Made by a program: the position numbers and the translations under genes. A DNA stretch of 64,000 nt from Saccopteryx bilineata (lineage: Eukaryota > Chordata > Mammalia > Chiroptera > Emballonuridae), in NCBI RefSeq assembly GCF_036850765.1, contig NC_089491.1:133292266-133356265 (forward strand). The letters are read 5' to 3'. Every line of letters begins with the position of its first letter. The first letter of the stretch is position 1. This document shows positions 1 through 10,574 of the stretch, one piece after another. The notes under the pieces were generated by a model. The model was not told the DNA's origin and did not search any database. It saw only the letters and a program-made list of their open reading frames with translations.

Positions 1-579
1 CAGAATATGAAACTGATAAAAAGCAGTTACATTTTGGAAAGTGAGATTAGGGAGGGAGAGAGGGGGCTATTTTACCATTTCATAGTTTTTCAACAATGTT
101 ACCATGCCATTTTTTTAATTAATAGAAAAAATGCATAGTTGTCTTACATATATTCTCATTCCTTATTCTCACTTCAATAACCCTTAAGTAACTCCATCCT
201 TTTTGCTGTTTCATATATATATACACACAAAAACGGCAACATAAGAATGCTCAGTGATCAACAACACAGGACAGCTTGAAGTGTGAACTGAAGGCCAAGG
301 ACACTGCAGTGCTGAAGTCCACCATTCCTCAGAGCGCATTCCCATTTTTATACAACCTGGCTTGTTTCCCTCTAGACCTGGGTCCTGTCAGCATCTCCAG
401 AGCCATCAACACTCCCACTAATGACCTGTATGACATCCTGATCTCATAGATAGTCCTACATAAACATCATACAACTGTCCACTCCAAATTCATGCTGACC
501 ACACTGGCTCTGGCTTCACATTGGCTCTGGCTTCACACTGGCCTTGCTTTCACTGTTTAATTCCTCTCAAATTCCCTGA

Positions 580-890
580 CAGCTGCTGTTCTAATTTTTT
601 TCACATTTCTCAAAACTCCATGCTTCCATCTTTCTGAACAATCTTTTCCTTTTAATCGCACACTAATTTCCTCTCCCCGTATCAATTTTTTCAAATCCTT
701 ACCCTTGTCTCAGAGAGAAAGAAGCTCTTCCCTCCATTCCAATAGGGCCACAGCCCACCATCCTGCTCTCAAACTCACTTTCACCTACCCTGGAGGGATC
801 TAATCTGTGTCCACACATCCCTAGCTAGCTCAGTCTTTTCTGAGTCTACTTTCTTATCCTCCCCAGCCTATAGATTTTTCAGTATCCTCA
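580..890 (+). mobile_element. Probable ancient LINE-2 remnant
   Basis: Pyrimidine-rich degraded sequence resembles the coding strand of L2 in composition and short word matches only. The rest of 1-980 holds nothing I can name. Confidence 0.3.
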
Positions 891-1274
891 TTAAAAAATA
901 ATAATAAAGTAAAAGAAATAAGTACTCCTTTGAGTGTGCCTTTGTTCTTTTATTCCTTTTCTCCAACTTCAAAATGAGAAGCCTATATCAGAGGTCGGGA
1001 ACCTTTATGGCTGAGAGAGCCATGAACGCCACATATTTTAAAACTAGAAAGCCCGGCGGTCATACGAAATGACCGCTGTTCTAGATATTATAATTTGTAA
1101 TTAAAATGATTTGTGCAAAGGTGTCTGCTAATTCAAACTGAATTACCCAGAGCAGGCGGCGAGGACGCCCCTTTGCTTAGTGCCCCCCGGGGTTTCCCCC
1201 TCCTACTTGCTTAATTGCTTAAAGTAGAGTGCAATGAAGGAAACCACTGGTGGTACATTTCTTAAGAGCCACTG

Positions 1275-1601
1275 CTAGCTCAATAAATAAAGGTGATTTA
1301 AATATGTTTTAATCCTTTTTGCATTTCGGTCAGCATTACTCTGCTGTTTTTTTGCATTTCTCTCCTGCCTTTGTTCAAGGGACTCATTTTGTTGAGACAG
1401 GCTTTTTTGTCTTGCATCTGAGGCAAGCCTTGTTTCTCTATGCTCATCAGTCTCATTTTGCTGAGAAAGACGCATTTGCTCTGCGACTGAAGCAAGCCTT
1501 GTCTTTCTCTGCTCAGTGGTTTCTTTTTGTCGAGAAAGCCGTTTTTGTGCAGCTTTAGCTCCTTTTCTCTCCTCCTCAGTGCTGTATTTTCTAGGAGGCA
1601 T
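1275..1601 (-). pseudogene. Helitron Rep/helicase N-terminal remnant, 108 codons
   Basis: The frame opens MPPRKYSTEEERKGAKAAQK and then shows three consecutive 23-residue units built on (R/S)LSxQxExxEqRxxR. They begin RLSRQKETTEQR, RLSQQNETDEHR and SLSQQNESLEQR. This charged, probably helical repeat region resembles the segment preceding the Rep catalytic domain in animal Helitron proteins. No HUH Rep motif and no helicase motif follow; the frame ends at the deletion junction in LYLLS. It is not expected to be a functional protein. The repeats are mirrored in the DNA as 69-bp tandem units. Confidence 0.65.
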
Positions 1602-1648
1602 TCTTAAAAGAAATTACGTTAAGATGTAGTTTTTATGTATTGGATAAA

Positions 1649-1795
1649 ACAGATGATTGCCAATGCAAACAAATGTTCACCTTTCCCCTGACATGCTCAA
1701 TTTGCGTTCAGCCTTAAATTGTTTCAAAAGCAGATGATTGCCAATGCAAACAAATGTTCACCTTCCCCCTGACCCGCTCAATTTGTGTTCAGCCG
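1649..1795. repeat. Direct tandem repeat, two units of about 82 bp, in the Helitron 5' region
   Basis: CAGATGATTGCCAATGCAAA and the following bases through TTGTGTTCAGCC occur at 1649-1713 and again at 1731-1795 with few differences. They lie between the Helitron 5' end and its ORF, where a promoter would be. Confidence 0.85.
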
Positions 1796-2417
1796 TGGCA
1801 ACTTCACCCCATTGGCTAGTAGTTACGCAAGCAACCAATAAGCTATCAGCGACAAACAGACACTTAAGCCGCATATAATTAAGATGTAATTCCAGGAGAG
1901 CCACACAATGACCCGTGTACATTACACATTATCCAATAAAAATTTGGTGTTGTCCCAGAGGACAGCTGTGATTGGTTCTAGCCATCCACAACCATGAACA
2001 TGAGCGATAGGAAATGAATGGATTGTAATACAAAAGAATGTTTTATTTTTAACATTACTATTTTTTTTATTAAAGATTTGTCTGCGAGCCAGATGCAGCC
2101 ATCAAAAGAGCCACATCTGACTCATGAGCCATAGGTTCCTGATCCCTGGCCTACACTCATGCTCTCCATATCCTCATCACTTTTTAATCTAGCCTCTGAT
2201 TCAGCCACAGGACTAAAATTGACAAATCCAATCAACTGTATTCCCTCACCTAATTCTCCTAATCCCCCTACAGCTATAAAACTAATGAGAATTTATTTCC
2301 ATAACAGCAGCACACTATGCACCCCGGTCCAGCTCCGTGATCACTCCTGGCACTCAGGACTCTTCTTTCTCCCCTAGCTTCCGAAATATAGGCATTCTCC
2401 TATTAGCTTCATTTTTT

Positions 2418-2783
2418 TTTTGTATTTTTCTGAAGCTGGAAACGGGGAGGCAGTCAGACAGACTCCCGCATGCGCCCGACAGGGATCCACTCGGCATGCC
2501 CACCAGGGGGCGATGCTCTGCCCATCCGGGGCGTCGCTCTGTCGCGACCAGAGCCACTCCAGCACCTGGGTTAGAGGCCAAGGAGCCATCCCCAGCACCC
2601 GGGCCATCTTTTGCTCCAATGGAGCCTCGGCTGCAGGAGGGGAAGAGAGAGACAGAGAGGAAGAAGAGGGGGAGGAGTGGAGAAGCAGATGGGCGCTTCT
2701 CCTGTGTGCCCCGGCCGGGAATCGAACCCGGGACTTCCGCACTCCAGGCCGACGCTCTACCACTGAGCCAACTGGCCAGGGCC
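2418..2783 (-). mobile_element. SINE, type A
   Basis: Full length with the head (ggccctggccagttggctca, minus strand) at the right. Target duplication TAGCTTCATTTTTT lies on both sides (from 2404 and 2784). Confidence 0.93.
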
Positions 2784-2886
2784 TAGCTTCATTTTTTACT
2801 TTCCTTTTCAAAGACCTTGTTCATCCTGATGAAGCTCATGAAGATAATGTCCAAATCCTTCAACTGCTCCAGGAAATAATTCAGTA

Positions 2887-3266
2887 CAGGTATTGATCGA
2901 CTTATGCAACTTACGACCATTCAACTTTACGACCACAATCGCTAGCCACAACTGCTCCGTGTCTGGCAGCGCAAGCGTTGCCCAACTGGGTGAACGACAG
3001 TGCGGACCAGCTTCCAGCAGCACTACCAACTCCGCGTGCACCATTTCAACTGTTATCCCAGACTCGGTACAGCAATTTGTGTTTTGTGTCTTGGATATTT
3101 TTCATCAAACCCCTCCCAAGATGTCTACCAAGAGGAAATTGTCTTTGACTTAAAGATTCTTATAACATTTCACAGTACTGTACATATAGCCTACTCAACT
3201 TACGACCAAATTGTGTTACGACCTGTCTGTCAGAACCAATCGTGGTCGTAACTCAAGCACTAGCTG
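2887..3266 (+). mobile_element. Tigger (TcMar) deletion derivative, copy 1
   Basis: Degenerate inverted ends (CAGGTATTGATCGACTTA and TAAGTCAAGTGCTAGCTG-type) are flanked by TA at 2885-2886 and 3267-3268. An open start MSTKRKLSLT at 3121-3150 matches the N-terminus of pogo/Tigger transposases. The remainder of the transposase is deleted. Confidence 0.85.
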
Positions 3267-3279
3267 TATTTCTAACTGC

Positions 3280-3470
3280 CTACTGAACAGTCTACTTGAC
3301 TGTTCTGCCAATGCCATAGATTCCGTCATGTTCAAAATTATTTTCATCATCTTCTCTCCAAACCAGTACCTCAGGTGGTTCTATATATAACACTGTCATT
3401 TCTCCTGGTTACCCAAACTCAAAACCTGGGCCATCTCTGACTCAGTTGCTATTTCATCACATCTTGCCAT
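3280..3470 (+). mobile_element. LINE-2 coding-strand remnant
   Basis: Similar to the L2 ORF segment after the RT domain (ttcaaaattattttcatcatcttct). The Tigger element at 2887-3266 interrupts the preceding sequence. 3470-3890 holds no recognisable feature apart from an A-run at 3825-3840. Confidence 0.45.
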
Positions 3471-3892
3471 CTTTCTTCTCCTCGATGTTTTACAACAGGG
3501 AAAGTGAAGATGAATAAGACATAGTTTCCTGCCTCTGGGAAGAATGAAGAGACAAGTAAGCCAACAATTATAAAGTAATGTGATAAGCAGCACAAAGGAT
3601 AAATGGATGGGATGATGAGGTTGAAGTGAGGGAGGAACAAAGAGAAGGGGAATTCAACAAGCTATAAACTATAAGTCCTGTCCCCTCCCCGTCGCTAGCC
3701 CTAAACAATAGCAGCACACATCCTGAATAATTCCATGTATACCTTGCTTTAAGAAAATTCAACAGATAGCATTTACGATCTTGCTCCCTAGCATATATCA
3801 TCAGTTTGGCTCAAATAAACTCTTAAAAAAAAAAAAAAAAGCTAGGAGTTTGCTTAAAGGCTTTAATCACTGTAAAAAAAAAATAGAAGACT

Positions 3893-4280
3893 GGATAAAG
3901 AAGATGTGGCACATACACCTCATGGTATACTATTCAGCCATAAGAAATGATGACATGGGATCATTTACAACAAAATGGTGGGATCTTGATAACATTATAC
4001 GGAGTGAAATAAGTAAATCAGAAAAAAACAAGAACTGCAGGATTCCATACATTGGTGGGACATAAAAATGAGACTAAAATATATGGACAAGAGTGTGGTG
4101 GTTGGGGGGGGGCACAAAGAAAACTAGATAGAAGGTGACAGAGGACAATCTGACCTTGGGTGATGGGTATGCAACATAATTGAATGACAAGATAACCTGG
4201 ACATGTTTTCTTTGAATATATGTACCCTGATTTATTGATGTCACCCCATTAAAATTAATAAAAATTTACTTATTAAAAAA
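3893..4280 (+). mobile_element. L1 3' end
   Basis: Typical L1 ORF2 C-terminal wording (ataaagaagatgtggcacat, tactattcagccataag), then a G-rich 3' UTR block and a poly(A) end. Relatively well preserved, so one of the younger L1 pieces here. Confidence 0.85.
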
Positions 4281-4288
4281 AAAGAAAG

Positions 4289-4625
4289 TGCCTGACCAGG
4301 CAGTGGCACAGTGGATAGAGTGTCGGACTGGGATGCAGAGGACCCGGGTTCGAGACCCCGAGGTCGCCAGCTTGAGTGCGGGCTCATCTGGTTTGAGGAA
4401 AAGCCCACCAGCTTGAACCCAAGGTCGATGGCTCCAGCAAGGTTTACTCGGTCTGCTGAAGGCCGCAGTCAAGGCACATATTAGAGAGCAATCAATGAAC
4501 AACTAAGGTGTTGGAATGCGCAATGAAAAACTAATGATTGATGCTTCTCATCTCTCTCCATTCCTGTCTGTCTGTCCCTTTCTATCCCTCTCTCTGACTC
4601 ACTCTCTGTCTCTGAAAAAAAAAAA
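4289..4625 (+). mobile_element. SINE, type C
   Basis: Inserted in the poly(A) tail of the preceding L1. B box GGTTCGAGACC intact. Confidence 0.9.
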
Positions 4626-4810
4626 GAAGAAAGAAAGAAAATTCAACATATAAGTTTTCACTGACTGTATAAATTAGGCATTGGTGATTCTCACTATATG
4701 TGGGTTTTCCTTTAATAATAACTGTTATAATGAAGTTAAAATACAATTTTCTTTTCATATATTTTCATAAACATACTCACAGGTCATCTTGGGAATTAAG
4801 TGTTGGAAAG

Positions 4811-4998
4811 AGGCCCTGGCCTGGTGACTTGTTTGGCTGGAGTGTCATCCTGATGTGCCAGGGTTGCGGGTTCAATCCCTGGTCAGGTGACATACAGGAG
4901 CCAACCAAAGAGTGCACAGATGGGTGAAACAACAAATATCTCTCTCTCTTCTCTCTCTTCCTTTTATCACCCCCCCTCAAATAAACTTTTTTTAAAAG
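4811..4998 (+). mobile_element. SINE, type D
   Basis: Head ggccctggcctggtgacttg, B box GGTTCAATCCC, ends caaataaactttttt. Confidence 0.8.
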
Positions 4999-5104
4999 TT
5001 AGATAGAACTAGATTCTCTTACCTAGCCACTCATCTCCCAGAAGCTAGGAAAGGTTAAGCAACTTGCCCAGGGGGTCACAAAGCTTATAAATAGTAGAAA
5101 TGGG

Positions 5105-5229
5105 GCCTGACCTGTGGTGGCGCAGTGGATAAAGCGTCGACCTGGAAATGCTGAGGTCGCTGGTTCGAAACCCTGGGCTTGCCTGGTCATGGCACATATG
5201 GGAGTTGATGCTTCCAGCTCCTCCCCCCT

Positions 5230-5279
<50 letters not shown>

Positions 5280-5319
5280 CCCTCTCTCTCCTCTCTAAAA
5301 TGAATAAATAATAAAAAAA
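5105..5319 (+). mobile_element. SINE, type B, with expanded (CT)n
   Basis: Target duplication ATAGTAGAAATGGG at 5091-5104 and 5320-5333 is exact. A (CT)n tract of about 50 bases lies at 5227-5276. Confidence 0.93.
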
Positions 5320-5519
5320 ATAGTAGAAATGGGACCAGACCCAGTGACCTTTCCATGTTACCTCACTCATTGCCTCTGCCATGCCTCTTATCGCAGAACA
5401 CTTTCCTACTTGATTCACATAAAAGCCAACAGAAATGAGGAAGGGTTCAAATGTCAGGTCACTTTCAAAAGTCCTGAACATGGTCTCTCACACATGCACA
5501 CATATAAATACATAATATA

Positions 5520-6250
5520 AATTCCAGGAAAATACAGATCTGGCTATAACTTGGTTCTCTGTAAAAATAAGAAATAAGTCCTCAGCTTTTCAATGACAAA
5601 TTGACAAAAAGACTCTCTTGTTCATAAGTCCTCTCCAAAACACTGATAAAGCCATTTTTTTCCCCAGAATAAAGGCCTAACTGGGGTTCTAACCAATTAA
5701 AAAACTGAGAATTTGGAGGAGTGAGGTGGAGGTGCACAAGGTTTTCCTCAGCCTCTATCAGAAGTGGGATGGCTCAGAATAAATTAATTCTAGGGGTTGA
5801 GCCAATCGTGATGATACCAAGTTCCAATGAGCTTATCTTAGTCAACCTCTGACTTCACTCTCTGTCATAGAAAGAAAACAAAAGTTACTTCTATTTTCAA
5901 AAGCAACAGATGCTTTTTGTATTAGAAACTTATCTTCCCTGATACAGCAGTTGGTAATTAGAATTTGCAATTTTCTCTAAGCAAAACCCCTAGAATCTGA
6001 TCCCTTTCTGAAGGATCCTGTCCTCACTTTTAAAGGAAACATGTTTTAACATGTGAGAAATATAAAAGCAAAAACAGCCAAAAACTCTACCCTGCGCTGT
6101 ACAACTTAACTGGCAGAGATCAATTTGCAATAGTGAATGGTAAGGGTAATAGCAAAAGAAAAAAAAATCAGCTTAATTATTCAATTTTAACTAAAGTCTA
6201 AAAGACTATACAACCTATCTTTACTACTCCATTTTCCCTTCCAAAAATTT
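5520..6250. other. Intronic DNA with nothing recognisable
   Basis: AT-rich unique-looking sequence on both strands with no motif, coding similarity or repeat that I can name. Confidence 0.6.
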
Positions 6251-6254
6251 CTGA

Positions 6255-6572
6255 GCCTGACCAGGCGGTGGCACAGTGGATAGAGCATCGGACTGGGATG
6301 CGGAGGACCTAGGTTCGAGACCCTGAGGTCGCCAGCTTGAGCGCAGGCTCATCTGGTTTGAGCAAAAGCTCACCAGCTTGGACCCAAGGTCTCTGGCTCA
6401 AGCAAGGAGTTACTCGGTCTGCTGTAGCCCCACGGTCAAGGCACAAATCAATGAGCAACTAAGGTGTCGCAACGAAAAACTTATGATTGAGTTTCTCATC
6501 TCTCTCCGTTCCTGTGTCTGTCCCTATCTACTCTCTCTCTCAGTCTCTGTCACTGTAAAAAAAAAAGAAAGA
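6255..6572 (+). mobile_element. SINE, type C
   Basis: Duplicated target near aaaatttctgag / gaaaatctgag. Confidence 0.88.
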
Positions 6573-6687
6573 AAGAAAATCTGAGAAATCTGTAGTCTCA
6601 CAGTTGATTAGACTGAAAACAAAGAATTCTGAATAATGAGAACTTATTAAACAACTGCTAATGAAAACGAAATGAACACTTTAATAC

Positions 6688-6870
6688 TTTTTTTTAATAT
6701 TTTATTTATTGATTTGAAAGAGAGAATGAGAAGGGTGTGGGGAGGAACAGGAAGCATCAACTGATAGTTGCTTCATGTATGTGCCTTGACTGGTCAAGCC
6801 TGGAGCCTGGAACTGGAAACTTCAAAGCTCCAGGTCAAAGCTTTATCCACTGCGCTACCACAGGTCAGGC
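6688..6870 (-). mobile_element. SINE, type B
   Basis: Head at right end (ccacaggtcaggc). Duplication ACACTTTAAT on both sides. Confidence 0.9.
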
Positions 6871-6890
6871 TAGACACTTTAATGTTTTGT

Positions 6891-7225
6891 TTTTTTTTTG
6901 GGGGGGGGTTGTATTTTTCTGAAGTGAGAAGCAGGGAGGCAGAGAAACAGACTCCCATATGTGCCCGACCAAGATCCACCTGGCATGCCCACTAGGGGGC
7001 GATGACACTGCTCCATTATAGCCAGAGCCATCCTCAGCACCCGGGCCAACTTTGCTCCAGTGGAGCCTTGGCTGCAGAAGGGGAAGAGAGAGACAGAGAG
7101 GAAGGAGAGGGGGAGGGGTGGAGAAGCAGATGGGCGCTTCTCTTGTGTGCCGTGGGGCTGGAAATCAAACCCAGGATTTCCACATGCCGGGCCGACACTC
7201 TACCACTGAGCCTACCGGCCAGGGC
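6891..7225 (-). mobile_element. SINE, type A
   Basis: The tail begins as T-run then a G-run (6891-6908). The head ends gccggccagggc-like at 7225. Confidence 0.9.
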
Positions 7226-7351
7226 TTATATTCTTTAAATTAATTCTAGGTAAGCCCTGGCTGGGTAGCTCAGTTGGTCAGTGTACCGTCCAGAAACACC
7301 AAGGATGAATCAGGTTCTATTCCCATTCAGGGCACATAACAAGAATAAACC

Positions 7352-7548
7352 GCCTGACCTGTGGTGGCGCATACTTGCTTAAATAGGGGAGGATAAAGCA
7401 TCAACCTGGAAACCCTGAGGTTGCCGGTTCAAAACTCTGGGCTTGCCCGGTCAAGGCACATATGGGAGTTGATGCTTCTTGCTCCTCCCCCTTCTCTCTC
7501 TCTCTCCCCTCTCTATAATGAATAAATAAAATCTTAAAAAAAAAAAAA
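7352..7548 (+). mobile_element. SINE, type B, with foreign insert in its head
   Basis: Nested in the type D SINE. Between ggtggcgca and ggataaagc the usual two bases are replaced by about 19 bases that match 8446-8464 (see findings). Confidence 0.9.
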
Positions 7549-7563
7549 GAAGAAGAAGAAGAA

Positions 7564-7695
7564 GCCTGACCTGTGGTGGCGCAGTGGATAAAGCGTCGAC
7601 CTGGAACACTGAGGTCGCTGGTTCAAAACCCTGGGCTTACCTGGTCAAGGCACATATGGGAGTTGATGCTTCCAGCTCCTCCCCCCTTCTCTCTG

Positions 7696-7744
<49 letters not shown>

Positions 7745-7790
7745 CCTCTCCTCTCTAAAATGAATAAATTTAAAAAAAAAGAAACAACAA
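7564..7790 (+). mobile_element. SINE, type B
   Basis: Inserted in the A/GAA-rich tail of the previous copy. The word AATAAACC precedes the first and follows the second copy. Confidence 0.9.
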
Positions 7791-8639
7791 TAAAAAAATA
7801 AACCAATAAATGCATAAATAAGTGAAACAAACCAGTGTTTCTCTTTCTCTCTCCCTCTCCCCCTCCAAAATCAATAATAAAAAAATTAAATTCATTCTAG
7901 GTAAAACCTGATGACGTAAACAAATATGGTCATGTCTAATCTTGATGACTCACTCTGACACTGTCACATCCTCTTTCTCACTACTACATTTGCTTCTAAA
8001 CAGACAAATCATTTTAGATAACATGTTGTCAAAAGCTGGGAAAGCCGTTTCCTGTCAAATGAATCAGAAAGAACTCACTTGAAAAGCAGCCTGGTTAGAA
8101 CCAGGGAATTTGCTAACAAAATTATTCTACTTCACTCAAGTTTCTGTTCATTTTATCTCAGAGGGAAAAGTGAGCCCATGTACTGTCCTTCCTTCTCCCA
8201 ACCTCCCTAAGAGTCCAAGAGCAGTCTCTTGTTCCTGGGGCAGAATGAAATGGCATTCACAGAGGTGTGTATATTCCCTTCTCCTAGCTCACAGCCACTC
8301 CCTACGTTTACATCGGAGACTAGCAATCTCTTGTCTCACCTACTCTTACTCATCCTCTGGTGCACCCTTACCTCATCTACCTTTATGTCAGTGACCACAA
8401 CCTTTGTGTGTCTACAATTATATGTCTATGATTTTCCACGTAAGCATACTTGCTTAAATAGGGGTGGCTTTTCTTCTTTGTCTTCACAATGCGTTTTTCA
8501 AGGATAGATACATGACACTCACTCTTAATTTATTTTTAACTCAGAGAATATTCATAAAACCATCAGGAGAGAACACCCTCAACTTCCTCCTCTGCCTATA
8601 AATATCTGCTCTGCTCCATCCTTTCCTCCTTTCCCTCTG

Positions 8640-9660
8640 CCTCTGCAGAAAAGGAGTCACCCCTGGTATCCTGGACAATCACTCAGAGATGCTTGGAATC
8701 GCAAACCTTCCTATATCACAGAGGCCTCCTCTCCAAGGTCTCTTACCCTTCCACCCCACAAATGAACATGCTCACATCTTTCCCTTCTAACATAATTTAT
8801 TAATTTATATATCAAATAGTTATTAAGCACCTACCACTTGCCAGGAGTTCATTTCTACCCTAGAAGTAAAGTGGTGAAGAAAAGGAAGTTCCTGCCTTCG
8901 TGCAACTCACTTCCCTAGTGGGGAAAGAAGAATAAATGTATAAACATCCTGGCTACTGCTCTTTTTCTCCTTTCACTTCACACAGCCAGCCTTGAAAGAA
9001 CAATGTACACTGTCTGTCTTTACTTCTACTTCCTCTCCCACCTTAGATTCCTTACCCTACCCCAACAGGTTTGCAGTCCCCTGCCCCACTAAAACAGCTC
9101 AGGTCAAGGTCACCACCAGAGGACCTCATCTACTTGTAAATCTCAGTGACATTTCTCAATCTTCTCTTAGTTAAACTCCGTAGCAACAGGCACTTCTTGA
9201 AATTCCCTATTGCTTCACTCTTCTCCTCCTTCTTTGGTCAAACATACCTCTCTGACCACTTTTTCTCAGGTTCCTTTTCTTCAGCTTCCCTTTCAAATGG
9301 CAGTGCTTCTGGAGCTCTATGTTTAGTCTCTCTCACTCAATGTTCTCTCTTTGGACCAGCACAAGTTATGCCCATGGCATCCAATGTCAATGAGGCCTAC
9401 CTAGGAATACTTCAAGTGTAGCTTCAGGACAGGACAGGCCTTTCTAAAGAGCTCCACACACACATAGCCAACTGCCTGCTATGGGTCTCCACCTGTATGG
9501 CCCAAAGACTTCTCAAGTGGTCAAGACTTCACAAATTCATTCCTTCCTCCAAACCTAAAGTATGCCCTTCCGTCTGTCTTCTCATCAAACTCCCATCCAA
9601 TTGTTAACTCTGAGCCTGAATGATACTTCAGAGAGACATTCCCAGAACACTATACAGGAT
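8640..9660 (+). mobile_element. Possible ancient LINE-2 remnant
   Basis: Pyrimidine-rich strand with several L2-like phrases around 9010-9220. Too degraded to place domains. 7905-8640 shows nothing else recognisable. Confidence 0.3.
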
Positions 9661-9726
9661 ATAGTATTATGAATGTACATTCATGCCCCTCACCTAAGTA
9701 CCTTCAATATTTGTACGTGCATTCTT

Positions 9727-9904
9727 AATGTTTTATATATTTATTCTTTTTTTTAGGGAGGAGAGAGAGAGAGAGAGAAAGGGGGGAGGAGCAGGAAGCA
9801 TCAACTCCCATATGTGCCTTGACCAGACAAGTGCAGGGTTTTGAACCGGCGACCTCAGTGTTCCAGGTCGATGATTTATCCACTGCGCCACCATAGGTCA
9901 GGCT
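9727..9904 (-). mobile_element. SINE, type B
   Basis: Exact 14-bp duplication GTACGTGCATTCTT (9713-9726 and 9905-9918). Confidence 0.94.
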
Positions 9905-9981
9905 GTACGTGCATTCTTTATGACATTTATTATGCAGTAAAGATACTGTTTATATGAAGTTCAGGCTAGAATAAGAAATAA

Positions 9982-10157
9982 GGCTCTGGCCTGGTAGCTC
10001 AGTTGGTTAGAGCGCCGTCCCAATACGCCAAGATGGAGGTTTCAATCCCCAGTCAGGGCACATACAAGAGTCAGCCAATGAATGCATGAATAAGTGGAAC
10101 AATAAATCGCTGTTTCTCTTTCGCACTCCCCCCCCTTTCCTCTCTAAAATCAACTTT
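9982..10157 (+). mobile_element. SINE, type D
   Basis: Head aggctctggcctggtagctc, B-box region ggtttcaatcccc. The type A SINE that follows has inserted in its tail. Confidence 0.85.
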
Positions 10158-10171
10158 AAAAAGAATAACAA

Positions 10172-10559
10172 GGCCCTGGCCGGTTGGCTCAGCGGTAGAG
10201 CGTCGGCCTAGCGTGCGGAGGACCCGGGTTCGATTCCCGGCCAGGGCACACAGGAGAAGCGCCCATTTGCTTCTCCACCCCTCCGCCGCGCCTTCCTCTC
10301 TGTCTCTCTCTTCCCCTCCTGCAGCCAAGGCTCCATTGGAGCAAAGATGGCCCGGGCGCTGGGGATGGCTCTGTGGCCTCTGCCTCAGGCGCTAGAGTGG
10401 CTCTGGTCGCAACATGGCGACGCCCAGGATGGGCAGAGCTTCGCCCCTGGTGGGCGTGCCGGGTGGATCCCGGTCGGGCGCATGCGGGAGTCTGTCTGAC
10501 TGTCTCTCCCTGTTTCCAGCTTCAGAAAAATGCAAAAAAAAAAAAAAGAATAAAAAAAA
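10172..10559 (+). mobile_element. SINE, type A, near consensus
   Basis: A box TGGCTCAGCGG and B box GGTTCGATTCC are intact. Duplication AAAAAGAATAACAA at 10158-10171 and 10560-10573. Confidence 0.95.
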
Positions 10560-10574
10560 AAAAAGAATAACAAA

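Larger units (their letters stand above)
1044..1884 (-). mobile_element. Helitron, internally deleted, inserted in the hAT element
   Basis: Read on the minus strand, the element starts TCTTAATTATATGCGG. It ends with a hairpin (CGGTCAT-TTCGT-ATGACCG) followed by GCCGGGCTTTCTAG, that is a CTAG terminus. It lies exactly between an A (1043) and a T (1885) of the host hAT. A 5' TC, a 3' hairpin plus CTRR, and insertion in AT with no duplication are the three Helitron hallmarks. Only the N-terminal part of the rolling-circle Rep/helicase gene remains. Confidence 0.85.
989..2148 (+). mobile_element. Non-autonomous hAT element with a Helitron inserted in it
   Basis: Termini are CAGAGGTCGGGAACCT and AGGTTCCTGATCCCTG, an inverted pair. 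The flanks GCCTATAT (981-988) and GCCTACAC (2149-2156) are an 8-bp hAT target duplication with two changes. The hAT sequence proper is only about 320 bp; the middle is the Helitron at 1044-1884. Confidence 0.88.
7254..7887 (+). mobile_element. SINE, type D, interrupted by two type B SINEs
   Basis: Outer duplication AAATTAATTCTAGGTAA (7237-7253) versus AAATTCATTCTAGGTAA (7888-7904). The two halves of the type D body are 7254-7350 and about 7790-7887. Confidence 0.9.

Noticed and set aside
2337..2896. Overlapping open frames of up to 158 codons on both strands
   Set aside because: They lie in a type A SINE, whose GC-rich body gives the same chance frames at 20825, 39044, 52006 and 56016.
9146..9421. 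91-codon plus-strand frame
   Set aside because: Lies in degraded L2-like sequence and shows no conserved residues.
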